Shown here in pieces: positions 1-8,040 of a stretch of 41,845 nt of DNA. The notes beneath the pieces were generated by a model. The model had not been told where the DNA came from. It searched no databases and saw only the letters and a program-made list of their open reading frames with translations. How positions within the stretch are numbered: position 1 is the first letter of the stretch; each line of letters starts with the position of its first letter. This DNA is from CAYXTW01 sp964452645. Its GTDB lineage: Bacteria > Zixibacteria > MSB-5A5 > GN15 > PGXB01. The stretch lies in contig CAYVMO010000031.1 in the NCBI GenBank assembly GCA_964452645.1, positions 1 to 41,845 of the forward strand, in the 5' to 3' direction. The position numbers and the translations under genes were made by a program.

Positions 1-27
1 TAGCATGGTGTTACGGCAGGACCTTTT

Positions 28-64
28 CGGGTTTCTCAAACCGATAAATCGGTTTTCGGAACCC
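28..64. repeat. imperfect palindrome, REP-like, downstream of MATE gene
   Basis: A perfect inverted repeat with 8-bp arms and a 2-nt centre (AAACCGAT-AA-ATCGGTTT) lies at 38-55. It extends outward to GGGTT at 29-33 and AACCC at 60-64 with mismatches. An alternative fold pairs GGTTT (30-34) with AAACC (38-42) around a CTC loop, which recalls the CTCA loop of the REP palindromes at the other end of the window. On the minus strand it follows the MATE stop codon but has no T tract, so a simple intrinsic terminator is unlikely. A degenerate REP element is my preferred reading. Confidence 0.4.
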
Positions 65-74
65 GACCTACTAT

Positions 75-1457
75 TCACACTTTGACATGCAGCCACTGGC
101 CACGGCGGTAATAGAAATAAAATGAGATTGCGGCGATTATCATGGAGCCGCTCATTGTCCACCAGATTGCATTTTGACTAAAGTTTAAAATCTGAGACAG
201 AATATAAATGAATGGAACCTGAATAACCCAGGCCTGGGCGGCATTGACAATCATGGCCGGTGTATTCAGACCGACCCCGGTGTAAATCTCTTCCATCATA
301 AGAAAGGCTCCGATAAAGGGAAAACCGATAGCAAAGATGCGCATCAAGGTTACCCCGTATTGCAGCGTTTCCGGATTTTCAAAATAAAGACCGAGAATTG
401 AACGGGCAAATGTCACCAGTAACAAACCAAGTCCGACCATAATCCCCAGCGCAAGCAGAATCGCCTGGTCGGCCGTTTTCCTGGCGCGTTCTTTTTTCAG
501 GCCTCCGAGATTATGCCCGATCAGCGAGGCCAATCCCAGCCCAATCCCGACCAGAATCGAAATACCGATGGCCGAGACCTGCATCCCGACACCGTACGCC
601 GCCACTACCGAATTGCCAAATACGGCAATCATCGGCATGATGATAAGCCGTGAACTCGAAAACGACATCTCCCCTAACCACGTCGGGACGCCTATTTTGA
701 CAATCTTGAAAGCGGTTTTGAACGACATCGCCACTTTTCCTCGAAGATGCAGCCGGACATTGGTCAATCCCGTATAGAAAATAACGACGCCGATTATAAA
801 CGTTAAAGTGTACGATAATACCGAGGCAACCGCCGCGCCGGTCACACCCAATTCGGGAAAACCAAACCAGCCGAAAATAAAAAACGGATCGAGAACCAGA
901 TTAAGAAGAGTCGAACCCAGCATAAAGGCCATAGCCATGTGAGGATTGGCAACTCCCCGCATAGCGGTATACACCGAATAGGTCGCCAGGCCGAAGCTCA
1001 TACCGAGAAACATCACGCGGCCATAATCGACGCACAGAACAAGCGTTTCACCGCGCGCCCCGGCAAAATAGACTATCTTGTCCACAAGCAAATAGCCGAT
1101 CAGTCCCAGGAGCATGCCAATCAGCCACTTTAATATAAAGGTTTCCTTGATGGCGGTTTCGGCGCTGTCATAATCTTTCTCACCGTAACGGCGCGAGATG
1201 ACCGCCACCGAACCGGGCCCGACGAGACTGTTAAATGAAAAAAAGACCCAGGATATATTGGCGAAAATAGTCACGGCCGCGACGGCCGTTTCTTTCTGGG
1301 GTAGACGGGCGAGCCACCACATATCAACCATGTGGTAAATATGATTGGCCATAAAGCCAATCATGGATGGAATACCCATCTTCAGAATCGATTGTAATAT
1401 CGAGCCCTCAGTGTAGTCCGCTCTTTTTTTAACCTTTTTCGCAGCTGTATCCGTCAT
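75..1457 (-). CDS. MATE family multidrug/toxin efflux transporter
   Basis: This 460-aa inner-membrane protein has about 12 hydrophobic segments, the normal size for MATE (NorM/DinF-type) cation-coupled antiporters, which export amphipathic drugs or metabolites. The two homologous halves are visible: the N half has a DMWWLARLP-type segment after the first helix, and the middle has the FGFPELGVTGAA motif at the end of helix 6, typical of bacterial MATE proteins. The start ATG has AGG about 8 nt upstream. It sits 59 nt after the larA-like gene and is probably the last gene of the murein-module transcript. The substrate cannot be told from sequence. A second MATE gene lies at 29603-30952. Confidence 0.9.
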   Translation of the reverse strand: MTDTAAKKVKKRADYTEGSILQSILKMGIPSMIGFMANHIYHMVDMWWLARLPQKETAVAAVTIFANISWVFFSFNSLVGPGSVAVISRRYGEKDYDSAETAIKETFILKWLIGMLLGLIGYLLVDKIVYFAGARGETLVLCVDYGRVMFLGMSFGLATYSVYTAMRGVANPHMAMAFMLGSTLLNLVLDPFFIFGWFGFPELGVTGAAVASVLSYTLTFIIGVVIFYTGLTNVRLHLRGKVAMSFKTAFKIVKIGVPTWLGEMSFSSSRLIIMPMIAVFGNSVVAAYGVGMQVSAIGISILVGIGLGLASLIGHNLGGLKKERARKTADQAILLALGIMVGLGLLLVTFARSILGLYFENPETLQYGVTLMRIFAIGFPFIGAFLMMEEIYTGVGLNTPAMIVNAAQAWVIQVPFIYILSQILNFSQNAIWWTMSGSMIIAAISFYFYYRRGQWLHVKV

Positions 1458-1516
1458 TGCCGACCTGTCCGTCCGGAAAAAAATAATATACTAAATTTCG
1501 GGGGAAATAGTTTCGG

Positions 1517-2797
1517 TTATTTTACAAATGGTATCGTAAGCGGGCCGTGCGGAAGAACAGCTATTTTCGGCCTTGAGCCGATTTGTTTGACTTTCGACAA
1601 TATTGCTGACTGAATATTATCAATTTTCATCATCTTGCATTTTTTTATTTGGTCGGCACCGAGCGACGAGTATATCAGGACTTCCGCTTTCTTGAGAATC
1701 ATCGCCAGCTTTTGCGCCTGCCAGCGATCCGTCCGAGTATAATTTTTATCCGACAGCATTTCCAGAAGCGAATCCAATGTCGATCGGGAATTTAAAATTT
1801 CGGCGAAATTGCCGTCCTCGGGAATACCGTTGATGCATTCCGAAGCCACGATAATAGTGCCGCCTTCCTCGACTATCAGGGCGGCGGCCGCAATTCCCTT
1901 GACCGTTTGATAAAGATTCTGATCCAGCGGATAGCCGGAATTGGTCGTGACGACGATGGGGAATTTATGAGCCAGCTCAATCATGGCCGCCCCGGCGACC
2001 TCGGCGCAGCCGATCCGATGCGCCTCGATATAATTCCCGGAAAAAATATGCGTGACTTCTTTCCGGGAATTCAAAATCACGTTTATCATAAAATCGGGCG
2101 GCGCAATCGCGACAACCTCGCGGGCGGCCATTTGCTGCGGATTATTATCCAGAATACCATAGTCGGATTCGGGGTGTCCGATTATTTCGAAAGAATGAAA
2201 AGCATCAATCGTATCCAGCCCGCATATCCCGGGGCAAACAGCCTTGGCCCCGCCGGAAAATCCGGCAAAAAAATGCGGTTCAATAAAGCCAAGAATAATT
2301 TTCTTATCCGCTTCCAGATAATATCTGTTGACCGAGACCGGGATACCGCTTCCGGTCAGACCGAGCGTTTCCATTGAATCGGTATCCAATGCATCATGGC
2401 AAATGACGTCAAATTCATCAGCAATATTTTCGCCCAAAAAATCAGCAATCGCCTCGTCTCTCAAGGGGTGGTGCGAACCGGTGCCAATCAGTATAGAGAC
2501 ATTGGCCGGATCAAGACGGCAACAATCGATAATGGCGGGAATGAGTAAGTCGTTCGGAACCGGCCGCGTATTGTCGGCGGTGACAATCACGACCATATCG
2601 TCGGGAACAATAATATCTTTTAAATCGAGAGCACCGACCGGTGAGGATACCGAATCGTTAAAGCATTTTGAAAATGATTCAATCGGGGGAAATTCACGCG
2701 GTTCGATAATTGTCCAGTCGGCGATGGAATTGTCGAGAGCCAATTGCAATCCGTCGCGACCGTAATCAAGCCGAACCGTCTGCGAGTTTTTTTTCAT
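1517..2797 (-). CDS. LarA-like nickel-dependent racemase (DUF2088/lactate racemase family)
   Basis: This 426-aa protein has the family landmarks of lactate racemase LarA: DNTRP (residues 75-79), GTGSHHP with H109/H110, and FIEPHFFAGFSGGAK with H175 and K185, then H201. These match the Lactobacillus LarA ligands and the lysine that carries the nickel-pincer nucleotide cofactor, offset by one residue. In the family the enzyme racemises or epimerises alpha-hydroxy acids, and the substrate varies widely between clades. The cofactor genes larB, larC and larE are not in this window. The start ATG overlaps the stop of the small membrane protein gene by 4 nt (ATGA), so it is translationally coupled to the murein module. 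A role in handling D-lactate from muramic acid is a context-based guess. Confidence 0.8.
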   Translation of the reverse strand: MKKNSQTVRLDYGRDGLQLALDNSIADWTIIEPREFPPIESFSKCFNDSVSSPVGALDLKDIIVPDDMVVIVTADNTRPVPNDLLIPAIIDCCRLDPANVSILIGTGSHHPLRDEAIADFLGENIADEFDVICHDALDTDSMETLGLTGSGIPVSVNRYYLEADKKIILGFIEPHFFAGFSGGAKAVCPGICGLDTIDAFHSFEIIGHPESDYGILDNNPQQMAAREVVAIAPPDFMINVILNSRKEVTHIFSGNYIEAHRIGCAEVAGAAMIELAHKFPIVVTTNSGYPLDQNLYQTVKGIAAAALIVEEGGTIIVASECINGIPEDGNFAEILNSRSTLDSLLEMLSDKNYTRTDRWQAQKLAMILKKAEVLIYSSLGADQIKKCKMMKIDNIQSAILSKVKQIGSRPKIAVLPHGPLTIPFVK

Positions 2798-3045
2798 CTG
2801 AAGAAAGTAATTATGATTGCCACCCAGACAATTCCAACGCCGATTATTCCATATGGCCGATTCCTGCCGATAATCAGCGCCAACGCCGAATAAACAAGTC
2901 CGACGCCGAGCCGGGTGGTTAATTTTGAAATAGCCGACACATTCAGGGCATCACCGATTAGAATGATCCCCGATATCAACAAAGCAATATATATCAGCCA
3001 AATCAGTTTGGTCGGCTTGGACCGCGTTCCGTTATTTGTATTCAT
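2794..3045 (-). CDS. small three-helix membrane protein, unknown function
   Basis: This predicted protein of about 83 residues has three hydrophobic segments (LIWLIYIALLISGIILIG near the N-terminus, then VGLVYSALALIIG, then the C-terminal GIVWVAIIITFF). I chose the ATG at 3043-3045 over the first in-frame codon at 3084, because the longer form would add 13 residues wholly inside the amidase gene. The chosen ATG overlaps the amidase stop by 14 nt and has AAAGG just upstream. It is sandwiched by overlaps on both sides (amidase and larA-like), so it is expressed with them. I do not recognise a family. Confidence 0.6.
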   Translation of the reverse strand: MNTNNGTRSKPTKLIWLIYIALLISGIILIGDALNVSAISKLTTRLGVGLVYSALALIIGRNRPYGIIGVGIVWVAIIITFFR

Positions 3046-4897
3046 CCAAAAACCTTTCGATTCCTTTTCTGACTGCCCGGGCAATCCTGTTTTGGAAATT
3101 TTTATATTTTAACAAGGCCTCCTGCTCCGGAAGTATTATGAAGGCGCATTCCAGAAGCACCGCCGGATATTGCGTCGGTCGATTGACGGCTAAATTGCCG
3201 TGGTACAATCCGTAGTCATTCAATCCGGTCGCCTTTAGCATTTCCTCATGAATGGCGCGGGCCAGATCAATAGAATGGACATGATAATAATACGCCGATG
3301 TGCCGTTGTTTTCAAAAGGATTGACGCCGTCGGGAAGGGCATTATTATGAATAGAAATAAATAAATCGGCATTCACGTTTTTGGCGATCGCCGGTCGATC
3401 ATACAGCGGTAAGTCTGACATATCCTCTCTCGTCAGGACGACCTTTGCGCCTTTTTTTTCCAAATCTTTTTTAATTGCTTTTGCGATTTCCAGATTTATT
3501 TCCGATTCTTTAAGACCGGTCGGACCGATCGCACCCGGATCAGGCGAATGTCCCGGATCAATAACGACGACAATATCATCAAGTCGTCCATTATATTGCG
3601 GCGGTTTGTTAATCTGTAACTTTAAGATATTGCTTTCGTAATAACAGTCATATCCCCAGAGCGGACATTTCATTTTTAAAGTCAGGCAATATAGATTCGG
3701 TTCCGGCTGCGACCAAACAGCAAAATCAAGGTCTTTATCCTTAAAATCATATCTGATCCAGTCGGTATCGGAAATGACACCGTAAATCAATATTTTGAGA
3801 GTATAACGATCCTCTTCGGAGATTTTAAAAGGATGCTTATCCGACAGTGGAAATTCAATCAGTAGTTTATTTTTATCTGAATATGTCCGTATCGCTTTTA
3901 AGTACGACACCGGCGGCGGCCAGGCCGGGTCAAGAAATCTGATTGAATTTACATTAACCCATCCCTGCTGGGTCTGCGATAATTTCAACTTAAGCCACTC
4001 CCCCACCCTGCCGACCGCCAGAGCCCGGACACCTTCGGGTTGAAATATCGAAAGATAACCCTTACTCGGACCGACCCGCATGATTTGCACCGAGTCCGTA
4101 AATTCAACCACACGGGGATAATCAACAGGATTGATACTTACAAAATAACCGGAACTGTCAATCTTGGTCTCTCCTTCGAATTCCAATAATGACATAGCCT
4201 CGACAAAGTTGGCTTTATCGGCCGGTATTTCGAATAGATCGTGCAAACTCGGCGCTTTCAAAAAGTAGCATATGCGGGTCGAGTCGGGAAGCTTTCGTTC
4301 GTCTATCTCCATGAATCCGCTATAATAACCGCTTATTTTTAATGACTCGGGAACAGCCCCGACACCGAAGACAGTTTCACCCCAATAAGGCTGGATTTTC
4401 GGCGGCATCTCTACCATCGGCACCGAATCGGCATAGCCGGGGATAGAAAACCATGCCTGACAGCATGGCGTCCCCTGAAATTCGACTCGCAAAAGGTCAC
4501 CCTCGGCGAGAACAATATTGCTTGCCGAATCCTGCCAGTCGGTAATAGCAAGCCGGTCATAGCCGAAAGATTTTTTGGGAATGGGGACATTAACCGACCT
4601 GATATAAAAAGTCGTATCACCATCATTAATCGCTCTTAATTCAAAGTCGAAAGGCCCCGGTTGGAGAGGCAGGAAAGCGATAAAAGCGCCGTTCTTGTGA
4701 ACGTCAATAAATTCCCCGTTTATTGTCAGATTCGAGCCGGGCGTTACCGAACCGAATATGAAAGTCGAATCGGCCGCTCCTATCCGGTCGCCACCCTTGG
4801 GATAAACGACATTAATTATGGGAGTTTCACCAGATGCACTTACCGCGATGTTGCACAGGAGGATTAAGAAAAAGAGTCTATGTATCGTTTTTATCAT
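3032..4897 (-). CDS. N-acetylmuramoyl-L-alanine amidase (Amidase_3) with signal peptide
   Basis: This 621-aa secreted murein hydrolase cleaves the amide bond between N-acetylmuramic acid and the stem peptide. The N-terminus is a signal peptide (hydrophobic core IHRLFFLILLC, cleavage near SASGE). Residues about 25-440 form an unusually long non-catalytic region, probably beta-rich, including an SH3b-like stretch near 265-320. The Amidase_3 domain fills about 441-621 with its zinc ligands intact: DPGH (H450), GLKES (E464), SIHNN (H517), and the catalytic Glu in LLECAF (E583). The start overlaps the epimerase stop by 20 nt. Together with the upstream peptidase and epimerase it makes a murein-peptide release and recycling module. 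Confidence 0.92.
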   Translation of the reverse strand: MIKTIHRLFFLILLCNIAVSASGETPIINVVYPKGGDRIGAADSTFIFGSVTPGSNLTINGEFIDVHKNGAFIAFLPLQPGPFDFELRAINDGDTTFYIRSVNVPIPKKSFGYDRLAITDWQDSASNIVLAEGDLLRVEFQGTPCCQAWFSIPGYADSVPMVEMPPKIQPYWGETVFGVGAVPESLKISGYYSGFMEIDERKLPDSTRICYFLKAPSLHDLFEIPADKANFVEAMSLLEFEGETKIDSSGYFVSINPVDYPRVVEFTDSVQIMRVGPSKGYLSIFQPEGVRALAVGRVGEWLKLKLSQTQQGWVNVNSIRFLDPAWPPPVSYLKAIRTYSDKNKLLIEFPLSDKHPFKISEEDRYTLKILIYGVISDTDWIRYDFKDKDLDFAVWSQPEPNLYCLTLKMKCPLWGYDCYYESNILKLQINKPPQYNGRLDDIVVVIDPGHSPDPGAIGPTGLKESEINLEIAKAIKKDLEKKGAKVVLTREDMSDLPLYDRPAIAKNVNADLFISIHNNALPDGVNPFENNGTSAYYYHVHSIDLARAIHEEMLKATGLNDYGLYHGNLAVNRPTQYPAVLLECAFIILPEQEALLKYKNFQNRIARAVRKGIERFLDEYK

Positions 4898-5903
4898 CCG
4901 GTAATACCTTTTTCATTTTTGGCCCGCCGACAATATCTTCATCGACATATATTTCATCAAGGTCATATTTTATTCCTTCGGCGATATCATCTTTCAATAA
5001 CAGCGGACCATCCAGATCGAACAGGTCGGCAAGGGATGAGATATAAACCGACGAAGCGATGCTGACCGACGATTCGAGCATACATCCCAGCATGACTTTT
5101 TTTCTATCTTTTTTGGCCTGACGAGCCAATTTTATCGCCTCAATTATTCCCCCCGCCTTGGCCATCTTGATATTTATCCCGTCAATGTCATCGCAATATC
5201 GAAAATAATCGTCAACAGTGTTGAGACCTTCATCGAGCAGGAGATGCACATCAGAATGGCCCTTTATGAATTTCCAGTCGCGGACAAAATCGGCACCGGT
5301 AGGCTGCTCTATAATTTTAATATCCTGACGGGCGGCGTAAAAAATCATTTTTTCCGCCTTATCCGGCGACCAGCCGCCATTGGCATCGATCCTGAAGCTT
5401 TTTCCCGAAATTTTCTGCAGCTTATCAAAAAGAATTTCATCGCCGTCGAATCCCATTTTTATCTTTATAACCGGGTAAGGACTTTGAGATATTTCGTCGC
5501 ACATCTGATCCGGATTATCGATACTGACTGTAAATGATGTCCTGATTTCGGACGGTTCTTCTAATTCCAGGAGCTGCCATGGAAAGATGTTATTCCTATG
5601 CGAAAGATAATGCAAAACCGCGCCCAGCAGCCCGGCTTTTGAAACACGATTGATATCAAGGCTGTTTACATCATGAAGGTCGTCAAGAGACATTTCGCTT
5701 TTGGATTCCAAAAAGCCTCGCCCTTTTTCCAGGTCTTTTTTGACTTCATCCTCTTTAGGGCCGTAATGCACCGATCCTGACGCTTCCCCAAGACATCGAT
5801 TCTCTATCGAAATAAAATAATTCGTCTTGGATTCGGCGGAGCCATAAGCAACCCGAAAAGGTCGCTTTAACCGCAACTCAATCGGAAAAATCCGTACTTT
5901 TAT
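4878..5903 (-). CDS. L-Ala-D/L-Glu epimerase (enolase superfamily), apparent ATA start
   Basis: This dipeptide epimerase converts the murein dipeptide L-Ala-D-Glu to L-Ala-L-Glu so that ordinary peptidases can digest it. MLE-subgroup residues are present, numbered from the ATA start: KIKMG (K147/K149), Mg ligands in DANGG (D173), EQP (E199) and DEG (D224), and the NIKMAKAGG lysine. The first in-frame standard start codon is a TTG at 5876, but the frame continues upstream with KVRIFPIEL, the expected first beta strand of this fold. A strong AAGGAGG site lies 8 nt before an ATA codon at 5901-5903. That ATA overlaps the TAA of the upstream peptidase gene, giving ATAA where ATGA would be usual. 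I therefore extend the gene to 5903 (341 aa). The C-terminal LDGPLLLKDD stretch fits this family. Confidence 0.88.
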   Translation of the reverse strand: MKVRIFPIELRLKRPFRVAYGSAESKTNYFISIENRCLGEASGSVHYGPKEDEVKKDLEKGRGFLESKSEMSLDDLHDVNSLDINRVSKAGLLGAVLHYLSHRNNIFPWQLLELEEPSEIRTSFTVSIDNPDQMCDEISQSPYPVIKIKMGFDGDEILFDKLQKISGKSFRIDANGGWSPDKAEKMIFYAARQDIKIIEQPTGADFVRDWKFIKGHSDVHLLLDEGLNTVDDYFRYCDDIDGINIKMAKAGGIIEAIKLARQAKKDRKKVMLGCMLESSVSIASSVYISSLADLFDLDGPLLLKDDIAEGIKYDLDEIYVDEDIVGGPKMKKVLPDDKNDT

Positions 5904-6700
5904 ACCAGCACCCTCCTTGCTTCGAGATACGTATCCGACAAATCTTTGCGAAAATTCGTATCTTCGGGATTTAAGGAATTAAGAGCAACGCTGCCTTCAC
6001 CCAGCGAAGCATGTATTATGCGATATTTATCAATCGCAATGGCCACATGACGGTGAAAGAACAGCAGGTCGCCGCACTGAATATTATCATATGCGATTCT
6101 CCTCCCCGCCTTCCGCTGATCTTTGCTGTCGCGCGGGAGATATATACCAAACCGGCTGTATACCCTCTGTACCAAACCGGAGCAATCAAAACCGTACGGG
6201 CTGGTTCCGCCCCATAAGTACGGCGCCCCCAGGAATTTTTCGGCTTCCCTGATTATCTTACGGGGGCTAATATCTTTCGAAGGCGAACGTAATATCGGGG
6301 TGAGGTTTTTAAGAGCAATTTTATATTTAACGCCATCTGGAGCCGTGATAACACAATAATTGCCGATTTTCGATAAGAGATGAACTTTTGTGCCATAAAA
6401 CAAGAAAGGAATACCGGCTGCAGGACTGTTGCCGTAAATGTCAATTTTGGCCGTAAGCGAAGTAATTACGAAATTAAGTTTCTTTCCATGGGCGACGTAC
6501 TTTTTTCTATTAACGGGAAAAATGCTTCGGGCGTCAATCCATCCGAAATATCCGTCTACCTGTCGCACTCTTGAGTATCCCTTGCGCAATTGAACCACTT
6601 CAAGCGGTTCGTTAAAAAGCAGCTGGCTTTTGCGTTCCGATCGGAAATCCGGCTCGGCTCTCAGATCGGCGATATTTCTATTAATTATTCCATACTGCAT
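5900..6700 (-). CDS. SH3b-NlpC/P60 gamma-D-glutamyl-diamino-acid endopeptidase (YkfC-like)
   Basis: This predicted cysteine peptidase trims murein peptides after the D-Glu residue to release L-Ala-D-Glu, the substrate of the epimerase encoded immediately downstream. From the ATG at 6698-6700 it is 266 aa. The N-terminal part is SH3b-like (NIADLRAEPD start; GYFGWIDARSIFPV end), followed by a second small beta domain. The C-terminal NlpC/P60 domain has its Cys-His-His triad: FDCSGL (C173), RHVAIAI (H218) and IIHASL (H230). The upstream in-frame codons reach back into the aminotransferase terminator, so they are not a believable start. No SD precedes 6700, but a CATTAT box (6709-6714) stands 8 nt before the ATG, compatible with a leaderless mRNA. 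No export signal is clear with this start. Confidence 0.85.
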   Translation of the reverse strand: MQYGIINRNIADLRAEPDFRSERKSQLLFNEPLEVVQLRKGYSRVRQVDGYFGWIDARSIFPVNRKKYVAHGKKLNFVITSLTAKIDIYGNSPAAGIPFLFYGTKVHLLSKIGNYCVITAPDGVKYKIALKNLTPILRSPSKDISPRKIIREAEKFLGAPYLWGGTSPYGFDCSGLVQRVYSRFGIYLPRDSKDQRKAGRRIAYDNIQCGDLLFFHRHVAIAIDKYRIIHASLGEGSVALNSLNPEDTNFRKDLSDTYLEARRVLV

Positions 6701-6737
6701 AATAATAAATAATGAGATTTTACTCATATAAGACAAT

Positions 6738-6772
6738 AAAAAAATGGTCGGGCGATCAAAGGCCACCCGACC
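6738..6772 (-). terminator. intrinsic terminator of the tkt-aminotransferase operon
   Basis: On the minus strand, GGTCGGGTG pairs with CGCCCGACC (9 bp with one G-U), with a 9-nt loop, followed by A then seven T residues. It starts 66 nt after the aminotransferase stop codon. It separates this operon from the murein module downstream. Confidence 0.85.
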
Positions 6773-6788
6773 GTTATTTGAATTTGAA

Positions 6789-6802
6789 AATTCCGCGGAA
6801 TT
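6789..6802. other. 14-bp perfect palindrome in the 3' UTR of the aminotransferase
   Basis: AATTCCGCGGAATT is a perfect palindrome with no loop, located between the aminotransferase stop (6839) and its terminator. A loopless palindrome suggests a dimer-binding site more than an RNA hairpin, but it may be chance. No function is assigned. Confidence 0.35.
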
Positions 6803-6838
6803 GTCAAAATCCCGATTATACCAATTTATTGAATCAAG

Positions 6839-8008
6839 TTACTTTTTTAGGTCGGCCACTCCTTTTTCAATCCAGGATAACGCCTTTTTTATATTCTCGA
6901 CGGAATTGGCATATGAAAACCGCAGGTACCCTTCTCCGTGGGCGCCGAATGATGTACCCGCCAGGCCGGCCACGCCATAATTTTCGAGGAAGTACTCTTC
7001 CAGTTTTTTGGATTTCATACCCAATTTAGTGATATTGGGGAACACATAAAACGCCCCCAGCGGTTTTTTACAGGAGAGGCCGTCGATTTTATTAAGACCC
7101 TCGACGATAACGTCACGTCGTCTCTTAAACTCAGCGACCATTTTGGCGGATTCATCCTGCGGGCCGGTTATGGCCTCGCCGATCGCCATTTGAGAGAAAG
7201 CGGAGACGCAGGAATTGGAATTGGTCTGCAGGCGAGCCACGTGCGCCGCCAGTTTCTCTTCCATAACGCCGTAACCCAGTCGCCATCCGGTCATGGCATA
7301 AGTCTTGGACATACCGTCAAGGATAATCGTTCTTTCCGGAACGCCGGGGAATTGTGTCACCGACTCGAATTTGGCCTCGTAAATAGTGCGCGAATATATT
7401 TCATCGGATAAAATCCAGATATCGTTCTCGACAGCAATACGGGCGATTTCCTCGAGATCTTCATGCGTCAGCACACCCCCAGTCGGATTTTGAGGGGAAT
7501 TGATAATCATCAGTTTTGTTTTGGGTGTCACCAGAGTTTTCAGTTCTTTAACATCCATCCTGAAATCGTTTTCCTCGCGCAGAGGAACCGGGACCGCTTT
7601 CGCGCCGATAAAATTAATCAGCGACTCATAGATGGGAAAACCGGGATTGGGATATATGACTTCATCCCCTTTATCAACGAGGGCGAGAATCGTGAAAAAC
7701 ATAATCGGCTTGGCGCCGGGTGTAATAACGACCTGTTCCGGATTGGTTTTAAGTCCGCGCGTTTTATTTATCTCGTCGGAAATAATTTTACGAATTTCCG
7801 GATAGCCGGCCGACGGGTTATAATGCGTATAACCACTACGAAGAGCTTTGACGGCGGCATCACAGATATTTTTGGGCGTATTGAAATCGGGTTCGCCGAT
7901 TTCAAGATGCACCACTTCCCGACCCTGCGCTTCGAGTTGTCGAGCTCTCACCAATACTTCGAATGCAGTTTCGGTTCCCAGCCGCTTCATTCTATCAGCA
8001 TATTTCAT
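6839..8008 (-). CDS. class I/II PLP aminotransferase, aspartate aminotransferase type
   Basis: This cytosolic fold-type I aminotransferase (389 aa) probably moves amino groups between aspartate or a related acid and 2-oxoglutarate. Landmarks are the N-terminal EIGEPDF motif, NSPQNPTGG (cofactor and substrate carboxylate contacts), DEIYS, and the PLP-lysine motif DGMSKTYAMTGWRLGY, with the C-terminal LRFSYANS arginine region. I chose the ATG at 8006-8008, which has GGGAG 6-7 nt upstream, over an in-frame TTG at 8032. It follows tkt by 32 nt and is closed by a strong terminator. Aromatic or prephenate transamination cannot be excluded, because the family is broad. Confidence 0.88.
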   Translation of the reverse strand: MKYADRMKRLGTETAFEVLVRARQLEAQGREVVHLEIGEPDFNTPKNICDAAVKALRSGYTHYNPSAGYPEIRKIISDEINKTRGLKTNPEQVVITPGAKPIMFFTILALVDKGDEVIYPNPGFPIYESLINFIGAKAVPVPLREENDFRMDVKELKTLVTPKTKLMIINSPQNPTGGVLTHEDLEEIARIAVENDIWILSDEIYSRTIYEAKFESVTQFPGVPERTIILDGMSKTYAMTGWRLGYGVMEEKLAAHVARLQTNSNSCVSAFSQMAIGEAITGPQDESAKMVAEFKRRRDVIVEGLNKIDGLSCKKPLGAFYVFPNITKLGMKSKKLEEYFLENYGVAGLAGTSFGAHGEGYLRFSYANSVENIKKALSWIEKGVADLKK

Positions 8009-8040
8009 GGTACTCTCCCAATTGTCTGTCAATCAAATGG

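Noticed and set aside
6701..6766. Longer N-terminus for the NlpC/P60 peptidase starting at 6766
   Set aside because: The extra codons are formed by the arm and T tract of the upstream operon's terminator, and the hydrophobic stretch they encode is a by-product of that A/T-rich DNA.
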